Positions 11,981 to 24,552 of a stretch of 64,000 bases of DNA are shown here, piece after piece. The notes under the pieces are model-generated. The model was not told where the DNA came from and ran no database searches. It worked only from the letters and a program-made list of their open reading frames with translations. Both the position numbers and the translations under genes were made by a program. How positions within the stretch are numbered: the stretch's first letter is position 1; each line of letters begins with the position of its first letter. Source of the DNA: Marsupella aquatica (Eukaryota > Marchantiophyta); contig OZ316891.1 in assembly GCA_973895155.1 (NCBI GenBank), positions 22,506,001 to 22,570,000 on the forward strand, given 5' to 3'.

Positions 11981-13737
11981 TGTGCCCTCCTGGCTGCCTG
12001 CCTCGCTCGCCTCCCTTCCCACGTTTACATTCCATGCGCTTTCTCCCTATGGGACCGGCCCTCCTTGCACAGTGCAACGCACTGGCATTGGGCTCGTTAA
12101 CCATAAGAATAATAATCGTCTTTTCCCACATACACCCCATGATCCGTACACCCAGCTGCCTTTATCATAAGTTTTGAATGGATCTTCATCTAATCACAGA
12201 CTATCACAAGAAGTTTGTGACACGAGAAAATGGATTTTCTTCTAGGTTAGGTGGTCTATAATCTGAAGAGGCACATAAAAAGGTCATGCCTGCCCACTAA
12301 CAATGGTATTTAAACAAGCCAGGAGTTAGGGCTCTATAGGCCTCCATCCAAATGATGGTAGTCTAAGAGAACAAATTACACCAGTAACAAAGAAACTATA
12401 TTTTGCCTCCTTGCTTGGATGTTAACGGGTGTGCAGAACTCCATCGTTGCTTTACAACCAAAACTCTACACACTATGTACAACTTGAGCATACACAACCA
12501 TATCTAGCCCATTCTAGATTTTGCCTTTAAACCTGGGTTTATAACCCTCAACATCGTCCATGATTCTTTATGACAGGCAAGACAAAAATATTCTACATAC
12601 AAGTACTGCTGTAGTTGAAGGAGGAGGCCATGCCCACATTTAGATGATGAGATTGTTTGTGTTCTGTTAAAATTCTGTGGCATTTATACCCAATTCACAC
12701 TTGGGAAGTTTCAAACATGATTGATTATATCCAAACATTCTTTTCAATCACTTCAAACTATCAACTATAGTAAGCTCAGACTTACATAAAAATGACCTCT
12801 CTAAGTGTTATGATCAGCATGCAAAATGTCGCAAAGATCAGGAATCTGCAATGGGCTTTGGATGTTTCAACATGTATTAGTTACAGTTTGCTGCGAAAAA
12901 GGTGGGTTCAGACACACAGAATTGCCCTTTGCCCTGCCAGCCATGACAAGACCATTAAAGGCTAAACTGTAAACCCTATGAAGAGACCACTGATTGTGCA
13001 TCAAACCAAATCTCCTTGGTCCACAAGTGGCCCTCCCCACTGGGCCACTCATCCTACCCTAACACTCACCTCGGAAACCTTGTTACCTTGCCATTTTCCA
13101 TCTCTCTACACCATCATCATTTTTTCTGATTCGGAAATATGTGAGGTAAAGAGCTTGCACGAGTCATAAGCTTGGAAAGGATCTCAAATCCAAACTCTTG
13201 TTAACTCAGATGGCATACCAAAGTGTTGTTTAAATCAAATCAAAGTTTTCCACTCTAAATTTATCGGGCAATTTATGTACTCTTAGAAATCCCACGTGAG
13301 CAAAACGTTTGAGATGAGGATCTAATCTAATCTCAGCTTATAGCTGAGTTTGCCACCGGCAGCCTTTTTATTCAGTCTACATCCATATCACCCTAGTTGG
13401 AATGCATGTTTCAGTGGATCCCTTTCAAAAATATAGAAAACTAATGGAAGAAAACAGCTCGGAAAACTGTTTGGGATGGGGACCCTATCCAAGCTTATAG
13501 CTCTGCTTGCACATCAGCAAGAGCATCTCCGACCCTTACTGGAAAGCCTTGTTGTAACTGAGTGTTGACTCAGCAACAAAAATGCAAAAAATCATCATGT
13601 CCCTAACCTCTTCACTCTAATGCTATTGAATTTTCAGGCACTGGGTTTTTGGGTTACTAGATCTGTACATGGAAAAACCAATTATATAGTTTTGACTTTT
13701 TTTAGTTTCTGCTGGGTTAGTTGCTAGGTCTCAAGAT

Positions 13738-13921
13738 TGTAATCTAGGTGATGTGAAGCTCATTTCTAGTGTGGAGTGATATTATACACCAAGGATTAGG
13801 GCTAGGTTTCATTTGACTATGACTAGTATTTGTAATCTAGGGTGATGTGAAGCTACTATCTAGTGTGGAGTGAAACTATACACCAAGGGTTGGGGCTAAG
13901 TTGCATTTGACCATGACTAGT
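13738..13921. repeat. Tandem duplication, about 93 bp period
   Basis: Two adjacent copies begin TGTAATCTAG at 13738 and 13831. Both contain GATGTGAAGCT, CTAGTGTGGAGTGA and ATGACTAGT in the same order, with scattered substitutions and small indels. Confidence 0.8.
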
Positions 13922-14020
13922 CCTTAGAGTAAACTAAGAAAAGGGGGTTGGCAGACTCGGTATTATTCTACTTATAACCCTTGGACATGGTTGTAGAGCT
14001 CAGCTAGTGCATGAGGTCCA

Positions 14021-14192
14021 CAGCACAGTCATCACCCAGCTGGGAAATGGGTGAGATAACTAGCTAGTGCATCAACTGCTCCATAGCAAGGTCATCAGCC
14101 AGCTTCCATAACACAGTCATCACCCAACTGGGAGATAGGTGAGATAAAGAGCTAGCGCATCAACTGCTCCATAGCAAGGTCATCATCCAGCT
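14021..14192. repeat. Tandem duplication, 88 bp period
   Basis: CACAGTCATCACCCA is at 14024 and 14112. Each copy ends CATCAACTGCTCCATAGCAA then GGTCATCA and CCAGCTT. The copies differ at a few positions. Confidence 0.8.
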
Positions 14193-14257
14193 TAATATTA
14201 TTGTTTTACCTTGAAAGCCCAAAGCAGACCCATCCAACAGACCATAGTTGTTCTGCA

Positions 14258-14345
14258 TGGTCCAGAGGATGCAATTATGTTTTCTAGCCACAAAGGGGGC
14301 AATACCCTGGTCCAGAGGATGCAATTATGTTTTCTAGCCACAAAC
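14258..14345. repeat. Direct repeat, 38 bp unit at 50 bp spacing
   Basis: TGGTCCAGAGGATGCAATTA followed by TGTTTTCTAGCCACAAA is present at 14258 and 14308 without a visible mismatch. The linker AGGGGGCAATACC also recurs at about 14636. Confidence 0.8.
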
Positions 14346-14737
14346 TCGGGGGGTTGACTATCAAAAATCTTGGGAACCACGTGCGATCCAAAATAGGTAA
14401 TTTTGATAGAAATTAACTAAATTTTTAAAAAGCGTAGGAGGCAAAAGAAGGTATTATAAACTCATGTTTTTAGAATATTCTATAATATATACTTTTTATA
14501 AAGTAAAATAGATTATTAATATTAAAAATAAAGAATATTCTTGGAAAATTTTCTTTATAAAATAGGTCTATCTATATTAAGCTAGGATCACATGTGGTAC
14601 CCCAAAATATACACTTAGTTAACCCCCCAGGCCACAAAGGGGGCAATACCCAGGGATCCAAAAGGGACCAGCCAGGGGCTGAAGAGTACTCAATACTCCC
14701 ACCACTACAGCCCACCCACATATACCCTCCACACCCC

Positions 14738-14738
<1 letters not shown>

Positions 14739-14766
<28 letters not shown>
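14739..14766. repeat. TG dinucleotide microsatellite
   Basis: About 14 TG units, uninterrupted. Confidence 0.95.
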
Positions 14767-14768
<2 letters not shown>

Positions 14769-15549
14769 GGGGGAGGGGGGAATTGGAACTCAAAACTCTA
14801 GGTTAATCCAGGGGCCAACTGACCTCTGCCAGTTGCTTTCCAGCTTAAAGCGCCACTGTCCCTAAACCTGGTGGACCAGGTTACTAAAGTAAACCAAAAA
14901 TGGACTCAAAACAGTAAAAAAAAGTGTTCTATTTTGTACTTTTCCAACCTGGTGGAGAGTGGTGGCCACAACTGCCCCTTCGTAAAGACTTTTATGACTT
15001 TTCTCTCTGTATATTTGAGTGCATTAATTTTCCATAATGCACCCTTTTTTTTGAGGAGGGGATTATACAAAAACCATAAATATAATAAAAATAAAAATTA
15101 AATATAGTTTTACCACACAAAAAAATAATTAAATTTAGTCAAGATCTGAAGATGATAACCAAATCTTATATGGTGATACTAATAAGATATATATGAATAG
15201 AATCTAATATACCTAAAGAATGTATATTTTTGGCCAATTTCATAGCAATCACTTCTTGGATGACCCTTTAATTTGAATTTACTATTTTAGGTATTCACTT
15301 TTCTTGTTTGTTATCGAAAAGTCACTCAAGTTTTTACGTACATTAATGTCCTAATTACGGGCATTATGAAAATATTGCCCTCAAAACTCGGGCTACTGCG
15401 CTCGTTTTTCAGGGCATTATATTCCACAATGTCCTCTAACCAGGACATTATCCTATTCAAAGAGCTACGGGCAACTCTAGGATCCAAGTTTCACTATTAA
15501 CACTAAATTTGCCCCAAACTAGTGTAGTATGTGGGCACCTTAAAGTAAA

Positions 15550-15720
15550 CAAGTGAGCCAATTGTGAAAAAGGGAGAAGTCTTGGACACTTTCCCCCTAT
15601 ATATACGTGTGCACCTTATAGGAAAAACCTTATAGGAAACAAGTGAGCCAAATGTGAAAAAAGGGAGAAGTCTTGGACACTTCCCCCTAAATATGGGCAC
15701 TTGTGCTTTAACATCTTCAA
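15550..15720. repeat. Tandem duplication, 90 bp period, carrying the MITE core
   Basis: CAAGTGAGCCA is at 15550 and 15640. Each copy continues with TGTGAAAAA, GGGAGAAGTCTTGGACACTT and a CCCC run. This is the core of the TTAA-ended element family, here duplicated head to tail without clear termini. Confidence 0.7.
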
Positions 15721-16142
15721 AGCAACGAGTCGTCGAGAATTGTGAAGCCAAAGCAAAGATGCTCAAAGCCTCTCATACTCAGCTTGGCCAAAAAGAATTT
15801 GGTTAGTGCACGAATTCAATACTTGGGCTTGTCCAGACATGCACTTGTGCTCCACGAATGGAGTGTACGAGAGGACTGGAGTTGAATTCGTTGGCAATCT
15901 CCTCTTGACGGGACATTGTTGTGCAGAAAGCGAGCTCGGTGTAGATTTCATTGAATCCAAGGATTTGAGTTCTCAACTCCACAGCATTCCAAGCAAAATT
16001 ATCGAAGTGCTGAACCGTGACTGACTTCTTTCTCCGTTCACGGCTGTTCTCATAGTCGTCGTTCCACAGCTTCTGAATCCCTCAATTGCTGGTTCTAAAA
16101 TCCATCTCTTCGACTCCGGGCTCTTCAGCGAAGGAAAGGAAA

Positions 16143-17018
16143 ATGTTCGAAGGTTTCTCGTCATTCGACATTGAAGTCGAACTTGACATCTCCATCCACG
16201 GAATTCGGAGAGGGAACGGGCCTCCCCTGCTCCTGTTACATGGAGCTCCCCAAACGCACCACATCTGGCACCTTGTTGCTCCGCAATTGGCCTCCTCTTA
16301 CGCAGTCATCGCTCTGGATCTTCGCGGTTATGGCGCCTCCTCCAAACCTCGTGGCTCAGCTTCACATGTCGAGTACGCCAAGTCTACCATGGCGCGCGAT
16401 TGCGTGGCTGTCATGAAGCAGCTAGGATATACAGAGTTCCTCGTATGTAGCCATGATCGAGGCGCCCGAGTGGCGCACAAACTTTGCATCGACTACCCGG
16501 CAGTGGTCAAGAAAGTGATGTTCCTTGATATCTGTCCCACGCTGGCGATGTACAGCAAGACGGATCAGGCTTTCGCTACGGCTTATTGGCATTGGTTCTT
16601 TCTCATCCAGGCATCCCCATTTCCGGAAGAGATGATTCTGGCTAATCCAAACTTGCTCGCTGACCAGTATTTCGGGAAGGGTCCGATGGGAACTTTTGAT
16701 CAGGAGGCCGTGAAGGAGTATGTTAGGCAGATGGGAGATAGGGACAGTGTGCACGGCATGTGTGAGGATTACAGGGCGGGGGCGACCGTGGATTTGGCTG
16801 AACAAAGAAACGACATCGAGCGAGGGAGGAAAATCAGGTGCCCGGTTAGGGTCCTATGGGGTGCAAAGGGAGTGGTGGGGAGGCTATTTGATGCGTTGAC
16901 AGATTGGAGGGAGGTCTCAGACGGGAGCGTTGACGGCGAGGCCCTGGACTGTGGACACTATATTCCGGAGGAGAAGCCGGAGGACGTCGTCAGGCACGTT
17001 AGAGAGTTCTTTGTGTGA
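16143..17018 (+). CDS. Haloacetate (fluoroacetate) dehalogenase-like alpha/beta hydrolase
   Basis: 291-residue single-exon alpha/beta hydrolase. Family members hydrolyse haloacetates or epoxides through an Asp nucleophile. The residues of bacterial fluoroacetate dehalogenase are all present with family spacing: nucleophile D105 with R106 and R109 (SHDRGARVAH), D129 (FLDICPT), halide-binding H150 and W151 (YWHWFF) and Y210 (CEDYRA), and base H272 (CGHYIPEE). The oxyanion-hole motif is LLLLHGAPQTH. No signal or transit peptide is obvious from the ATG at 16143. The frame is open 19 codons upstream but holds no earlier ATG, only a TTG at 16086. A full-length intact frame in an intron-rich neighbourhood suggests transfer from bacteria, which is inference. 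An epoxide hydrolase role cannot be excluded. Confidence 0.9.
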   Translation: MFEGFSSFDIEVELDISIHGIRRGNGPPLLLLHGAPQTHHIWHLVAPQLASSYAVIALDLRGYGASSKPRGSASHVEYAKSTMARDCVAVMKQLGYTEFLVCSHDRGARVAHKLCIDYPAVVKKVMFLDICPTLAMYSKTDQAFATAYWHWFFLIQASPFPEEMILANPNLLADQYFGKGPMGTFDQEAVKEYVRQMGDRDSVHGMCEDYRAGATVDLAEQRNDIERGRKIRCPVRVLWGAKGVVGRLFDALTDWREVSDGSVDGEALDCGHYIPEEKPEDVVRHVREFFV

Positions 17019-19563
17019 CTTGGGAATCCGTTGATCAGTCAATCCGTTGAGAAGTCGGAAATTCTGGATTAGCTGTCACTAAATGAGGTCCGATCTGTGG
17101 TAAGTTTGGACCTCGAACACTTGATATGTATGCAGAAGGTTGAATCTCCTGTCTTGTTTTGCCTGGCGGCCTAGAATCGGGTTGGAAGAGCATCATAAAT
17201 TATGTTTGCAGAAGTAGAGACGGAAAGTAGATTAACACGAAGGTGTATCTCGATCTGTGCTCCAGGCTGCCTTACATAAACCTGAAAGTGGATCATCACT
17301 TGATGGGACAGACCCAATCGCCTGAAACCGGTGCTGTTGGAGTGATATCGCCCGTGCTTGCTGCAGTCCAATTGTCATTGGAGAGTTGTCGTGTGGCTGG
17401 CCGCCATCATCTTCCTCCTTCAACAACCTCGCGTACGATGACTCTCAAACCCTCAGAAGACTCCGCAGGATGTCACGTACCTTTGCTTAGATAGGTTTCG
17501 TGGATTAGCTTTAGTTCTATAACTAGACAAATGACTTTCTGATATGCCAGATGAGCATGTACCTTGGTAGATATCCTGGAGATATACAACCATCAAAATG
17601 TCTATGTCCCACATGTGTAAATTGGAACAATTGTGACGTACTTATGACCACTCTTCGTACGACATACGTGCTTGTAAGATTTCTCAATTTTTTCCGTTCT
17701 TCAGGATTCTTCAGGTACTTATTTCTCACATGATCTCGGGGAGTATTATGAAATTTCCCAAAAATGTTGAATGTTAAGTAGATCGAATTTTCTCTGCAGG
17801 GAACTATGAAAATCTCTTTCTTCTTCATATTCGTGATTTTTGACCAGTCATTGATTTAGGCATTCGAGTTCCAACAAGAAGCGGGGGGCAGTATCACAGT
17901 TACGCGTTTCGGCTTTGGCTAATCTACCGGTCAGACGACCAGGGCTTGAGACAAATTGAGGCTTAGTGGGTGCACGGCGCACTATACTTGTCCGCCAAAT
18001 ACAGAACGCAGTCTCTTACCTCGTTAGGAGGGAGTATGTACTTATTTCTATAGTTGTTGATATTTACTTCTAGCTATGGGCTTCATGTGCTTTTTGGCAA
18101 TCTTTGGCAATGTGAGATTACAACATTCGGAAATCGCTCGTTTGTCTGGAAGTTGTTCGCTGTCTTATCCCTAGAGAAACCTGGAGAGGCACAATTCTGA
18201 ACTTCAAATTTGGCCTAAGCCATCGATACCACCTTCTTGAATTTGATTCCTATGCAAGACTGCTTAATGAATGGGCAGGGACTACATCGTTTGACGACCT
18301 TCTGATCTTGGATTTGCAAACGAAGTGCGTTAAAGTGTGAGGCTGATTGGTTGACACAGGCTCCCTCTCCTTGTATATTCTGTTTAAATTGTCAGTCCAT
18401 CGAAAACTGACGTATTAAAAGTAAATCAAATCCAAAAAGAGCTGATTCTAATGTATAAACTAACCCATTTGAGACGAATTACTGCAGTGTACAGCGCTTC
18501 TAGTATGCACACGAACATATAATCACTTCTCAGGGTCATTCATACGAAATTTTCATCTTCACATGGAAGCCACACTATCCAAAACCCTTTCGGAGAAAAG
18601 TCCGGACTGTCTGAAAGATGCAGTACTACTTTTGGAAGGGTGGAAAGTACTTGGCATCAATTGCTGGAATGGAGAGGAATGTCTTTTAATCTTACGAAGC
18701 TGGCAAACTGAGATTAAATGTTCGGAGCCAACTCGCCCTCGCCTGAAGGGTGTCGAGTGAGGGGCACAGCAAGGAAATGTCTCCAGACAATATTGGAACC
18801 ACTCTTGGTGCACTGATGGTAAGGGCGATCTTGCAAGTGCAGAGTCCTTGAGTTTCTGGCCCTCCACTGAACCGGTGGCATTCCAGCATTGACCTCCTCT
18901 TTAGGCGTCCCTGATGGCATATGTGGTGGATCACCAAGGGCAAGGGCCGGAAACTTTCCAGCTCTTAGACGTCCCGAACCTTGTACATTGAATAAAACAA
19001 GAGAGGGTTCACGCTTAGCAAAGTGGCAGATTTCGGTGGACTGCTGACGGCCGTATTAGAAAGGGCTCTTGACATGCAAGACGGCCCTAAATGTTTTTGT
19101 GCAGCGTAGTACAAGTCAGGGTGCAGAGTGAAATCTAAAACCCCAATAAATGTCCATTCATTCAACGACAGGCATCATCAAAACGTTTACACGAAGCAAG
19201 AGATACCAAGGTTGGGTCACGAGTAATCCAATTTAAGTAGGTAATTAGAGCCCTTGGAGCTACATCCGGAACTTCAGGCACTTCGGCTCGAGACATAAGT
19301 GCAAATTGTGAGCCAATGTAGCAGGGTACACGTCCAGAATTAGAAATGTGATTCGAAACTTTGCCAGAGCGCAATGTTCTCATGGAGGGTACAACATTCC
19401 ACTCGATGTCTACATGACAAGGACCAGATTGCGAAGTCCCACATGAGGGAATACATTATCTCACAAGAGTTTCAACGGGGTCTTTACAGATTCACAGATG
19501 CTCTTCACAGTTCGTACTTTTACATGTCTAATGATACACCAGATGCACACGTCTCTGGAATTC
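17019..19563. other. Intergenic, no recognised gene
   Basis: 3' flank of the hydrolase gene and 3' flank of the COR413 gene on the opposite strand, so the two genes converge. Short frames on both strands (for example around 18559-18867) lack recognisable motifs. Confidence 0.5.
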
Positions 19564-22388
19564 TCAGTAATATACACCATATACAAGGTACACAATTGGG
19601 ATGACCACCAAAATGATACTGGCTATCGATGGGAATATCTTTTCTTTCTCAAATGCTCCTTTGACGCTTCCACTGGTCTTGAAGTGTTCGTATCCCAAGT
19701 ATGCCGCTAGGGCAAGAGTTGCGATAGCAGCTGGTGTGCTTCCTCTGCAATATTCCATCCAATTCCAGTTTTCTTCATTTAGAATACGACTGCTTTCTCG
19801 TGCCTCATTACATCACGTTTGACCTGAAGCTGTTACTACTTACTCACAAATGCCTTTAGGACGAGGATAGAAATCAAACAACTATCACCAATCAAAGATT
19901 AGGGGCACAACGTTTCAATGAGAATCATGTACGGATTCTTGCCTGTACTGGGTAAGATGGCGTGGAGCAGTAATGACGAGAAGCAGGAGATACAGAGGTA
20001 ACTCCAGCTCACCTGCATTTACCCACTCTTTGATTTGAGAAACCAAAACTAGAATAGCAACAACAGTGATGAACATTTTGGAGAGTGCGCAGCAAAAGAA
20101 AAATATTCTCAAGCACAAATGTCTAGTAAGAGAACCATGATATAGCCAGAAAGGCTCATTGAAGTCAAAGTGTTCCTTGTGGAGTTTCAAATGGAGATAC
20201 ACAGAAGAAAATGATCAAGCATTTTCATTTCGCAGATTTATGCACTTACCCATGGGTCGTCTTGCACTTTACTTCAAATTCAACAACAATTGCAAATGTG
20301 ATAATAGGGCTATACAAGGCTCAAGACACATCTAGGTACTGGATGGCTCGAAGATGTGCTTACGGGAGAGCAGGTTAGTATCCAACCCCGACCCGAAAAA
20401 ACCGATCAGCGGTTTCAAAATTTCCCAGTTATTCATAGAAGATCTATTAGTATCTGGGTCCCCACCTCGTAAGTTCATACAAACAGCATAACTCACACTG
20501 GAGACCTGAGTCGGATGCGCGGAAAACGGCTTCAGGAGTCTTTCCAAAGGTGACAATTACGAACCTGGAATATGATAGAAAAGCTTGACGGCAAGTGCTA
20601 CGAAAGCGGTCCACAAACCATAGTCTCCTCTGTTGATCCACAACAAGCTTAAAAGTAAGCCCAACAGTATTCTGACCCCTACTTTCATCAGGCAAGCAGA
20701 GCCTATAACAGACAAAAGGATACGCTGAGAAACATCCACGAAACAAGTGAAACAGTAGACAATGGTTTCTTACTTGATCCAGCTAAGGGCGTCACGGGGA
20801 ATTTCCAATGCCAGCAAAGGTACCAAGAACTGCTTTGGAATGGAAACGTTCTTGATAAAAAGCAGAACTCTGCACACATCCCGAACCAGAATCCTTGTCA
20901 CCGATTGGTCCCTCCAACTAACTACTGCGTCAATTGTCACCGCACGTCTTATGTGGACATAACTCTTTTGTGCCAACAGTGCAAATGCGTTTTGGGCTAA
21001 TAGACTAAGTAGCGCTTAGGGTGATAGGCAGGGCGTTCCAATCAAATGATGCGTGCTGGAAACAATGGTCAGTGCGACAAACACTTGATGGACAACTAAC
21101 TACATTTCCCTTGCAGAAACGGTCACCTACGAGGCAGCAGCCACAAAGGCCCATCGAAGAGTTTCTGGTGAAACAGGAAGGGCGCAGACAGTTCCCAGAG
21201 CACCGCCTCCGCATCCTTTGCTCAGGTTCCAGACGCCAATTTGCTGTCCTTGGATGGACGACGATACAAACCTGCAAGCCGTTCCAGCAGCAGGGTCTTG
21301 GTCAGCACTCACGTACCAACACAGAACACTCTAATTCAGCAAGGAAGTCTCTCCAGTACTTTATTGAGAGTACTTTTGAGATCAGATCTCTTTCAGCCCA
21401 GGTTAAACGTAACAAGAACGGGGAACATGAAAAGGACCATGTGACAGACACACCCATAGCAAATGTAACCGTTCCCCTTTGAATGAGAGGCCAACGAGAC
21501 AAACATGTGAACGTCTGTTAGCAAATTCCGTAACCCCACGAGCTGATATCCTAGATAGAGCGACATTGACATGCCATGACTGGCGTACCGGACTGCAAGC
21601 TCGTCTTTGTCCTGAGCTCAATCCCAGGTGAAATTCTAATTGGCTGCGTAGATCGATACAGAGAAGGAGATCGACTCAAGAAAAGATAAGCTTTCCCCAC
21701 GAAGACTGCATCCCTCAGGCGTGTAAGTCTAGTATCCTCGAGATTTAGACTATCCGCGTAGCTGGATATAGCAACAACTTTGTCCTGATATCACTTGGAG
21801 CCTCAGTATGAGGAGCTTAGTCTAAATGGGTTTAGTCTTGTCTACAAGATGAGCATACCGACTTGGACTCAAGCCAGTCTCGTCTAATTGAAGCTCAGAC
21901 TTCAAGGAAATCTAAACCATTAAAGAATAACATGAACTATCCCAGGGCAGTTCTCATATATGTCACGACGATAATTTAGTCTCGTGTGCTACTTGATGGC
22001 AATGAGGCTGCGATAACCAATGGCCAGCACCTCGATGAGAGGAGCTCAACTTCCCACTCTGCCCGCCATGCAGCCTACTTGCCGAGCTTACACCACAACT
22101 ACGGTCCACAATGACCAGTTCAGCGAGGCCCAACTAAAATCGGCGAACTTCTACTCAGCTGCAGCTTCCTGTCCTCGATGAGTATGATGGATAGATGGCT
22201 TACCCAAATGAAGTTGCTGGCGGCGACAGAGTTCTGACTTTCGATTGCATAATTCGAGAATTCCGACCAGCTCCTCCACGGGGAACGCTTGCGCAGCATT
22301 GTGAAGCTCTAGGCCTGCTGGTACTGGCCGAGAGGGCGAAGGAGGAAAGGCCAACGCATGCAGGGGCTTGAAGTACTGATGTTGCCAT
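19564..22388 (-). CDS. COR413IM: COR413 chloroplast inner-envelope membrane protein
   Basis: Multi-pass membrane protein of the cold-regulated 413 family, plastid inner-envelope branch, linked to freezing tolerance. Exons on the minus strand, 5' to 3': 22388-22204, 21271-21131, 20869-20774, 20629-20565, 20012-19943, 19744-19564; 245 codons plus stop. Exon 1 is a typical plastid transit peptide (MATSVLQAP, Ser/Arg-rich, almost no acidic residues). The mature part has about six hydrophobic segments and the family motifs SWIKGDYGLWTAF, IPGELELP and GYEHFKTSGS. The intron between exons 5 and 6 starts with GC instead of GT (AG/GCAAGA at 19943/19942) and ends in AG. No GT donor nearby keeps the phase. 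Exon 4 uses a weak acceptor (CAACAG), chosen because it alone gives phase and homology. Confidence 0.87.
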
Positions 22389-24552
22389 AATTGCTGGACA
22401 ACCGAACTGATGGGAGGTTGCAGCAGCAAGAGAAGAAGAAGGACGACAAGACTGGAGCTGAATCGAAGAAAATAATGGGAAGCCCAGAGGCAGAGTGGCC
22501 GAAGCTATAAGAAGGAGGTGAACGCCACAGAAGTTCTATGAATCGATGTTCCTTTGGAGGAGAGCCAAATACGTGACTAACAACTCATCGAATACAAACT
22601 GCCGCCTCCCATTCACGTGGAAAAGTGTTTCCCGCTGTCCTTGCCCATCAACTCTGAACTCGGTGAACGTGTGTGACGAGGTAAATCTCTGGGGAATCCG
22701 TGAATCGAGGACAGTTGCAAGAAGGAGTAAAATTTCGGGGAATCCAAAAAAGTTGTGAGAGAAGCAGTACAGTACATTTACATGTCCTGTTGATTGCACA
22801 TCTCGAATGGATATTGGGTAACGTCATCTGAACCTGATCAGGGAGACATATCTGGACGGATACCAAGGCATTGCGAGCACCAAAAAACAGAACACAATAG
22901 GGTGCTGGACCTGGTGGTATATATGCGACAACAGGGGCTAGCTAAAAACCTGTCGAAACAAACCAAGCCAGCCCTCTATCCACTCTACAGTAGCGGTTTC
23001 TGGCACCTCGGATTTCTCGATCCTCCCTGGGAACAGTCGACCTCCAGCTTTCTGTAGATTTGTCATCTTCATTATAAATTTCATTTCCAAGGCAAGACGA
23101 ACACAAAACGATAGAACCATAAACCATGAAATTGTCTGGTGCCACATCTCACTAGAAGCATAGGATTGGAATGCACATTGGCCGGGCTTTAACAATTTCT
23201 CATATGTTCTCCTGAATCACTTAGATTCATCAGTAAGTATTTTTAGTCACCTCCTGGAGAAAACCTATGAACACCAGCCATTTTTTTGACTAAATTGCTT
23301 AGGCGGAAATTCGCTCTAAAGGCTTTATACAATACTCAACACTCCCCATAAACCAAGGAGCATACAACAAGAATGGTAAGGGTAGATGTCTCCAAGGCAC
23401 AAACAAACATATTAGGTACACATTGTGACCTGCCCCCAAAGTTATTCAAAATTACATAAATATTCTTAAAACCTTTGGAATGTGCATGAATGATTTGTCC
23501 AAAACCACAAAAACTTGGAAAGTACTTTTCTTGACGCCTCTAATTGGGATCCCAGTGTCTGAGGCTGTAAATTTGGAGGGGCACTTACACTGTATAATTT
23601 TTCCTACATTAATTTTCATTTTCTGAAGAATTCATGGTCGGCATGTGTTCAATCAGAGAGCATCAACTCAACTGGCGGAATGCTTTCAAAACCAATTTAC
23701 TAGAGTAAGACATAGAGGAAAGCGGAATTTCGTGTGTAGCGATAAAATGCAAAAATATACGAAGGAACGCCAAAAGCGAAGGCAGCTTTCTTGTTCTTTA
23801 ACCGACGCTGAAGTGCCGCCCTGGGAACGTGTCGGTGGTGCCGCCCATGAACCATATTCGAATTAGGGGTGTCGCCGGCCGGCAGGCGCTGCGCACTGCA
23901 AGTGAAAATTGGAAACCTATCGCAGGTTAACCATCTGCCCTGCGGGTTACTCGCTCCGCTGAAGTCATCTCTACGAAGTGGAAGGAAAAACACTGAGAGA
24001 AACTTACTCAATTCTTGAACCAAATTCGTTTTATGTGTGTTTGGTTTACCTATTATCAACATCTTGCCCGTTGTATATTTCGAGGTCCGAGGGTCGAGAC
24101 CTGCGGTAGTTTTGCGTACTCGAGATGACGAATTACAGGTTCAAGATCCCCGTACGCATTCCATTTTGAAAACAAATTTTTTTTGGACGTGACACTCAAA
24201 TATCGTAAGGGGCGGCGAAGCACCTCAATTACGAACTATGAAAAAGTTGTCCCTTTTTTATGGAAATTTACCAATAAGAAAGCGTCAAAGGGCTAAAACA
24301 CGCACTTATATGGATTAAAAAAACATGTAGAACCCCCCCAGGCAATTGTTCCATTACAAAATCTCATTTGCTGGTGAAGCATGCAGCTTAATACCCCAAT
24401 TCCACCCAAGTCCAATTGACCTTTTTGGACTGCATTCTCCAAACCTTTTGGACAGAATGGAAAAGTCGTTTGAACTGGGCCGAGCTGATTTGAGCTGACC
24501 TGAGCTCTGCCCAAACCAGATAGAGGTCATAAATCAGCTGGAGCGAGTCTCG

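Larger units (their letters stand above)
9863..16142. other. Intergenic, repeat-rich, no recognised gene
   Basis: Only short frames without family features. Local tandem duplications at 11917-11980, 13738-13921, 14021-14192, 14258-14345 and 15550-15720 and a TG microsatellite are listed separately. 14400-14570 and 15060-15240 are very AT-rich. I saw no LTR pair, transposase or RNA gene. Confidence 0.5.

Noticed and set aside
16086-16142. N-terminal extension of the dehalogenase from a TTG
   Set aside because: No ATG in the extension; family members start at the MFEGF equivalent, which is the ATG at 16143.
20447-20746. Alternative reading frame across exon 4 of the COR413IM gene and its upstream intron
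   Set aside because: It does not give the family motif GDYGLWTAF in phase; the frame ending at 20565 does.
24075-24165. tRNA-like B box (CAGGTTCAAGATCCCC)
   Set aside because: Acceptor, T and anticodon stems do not pair.
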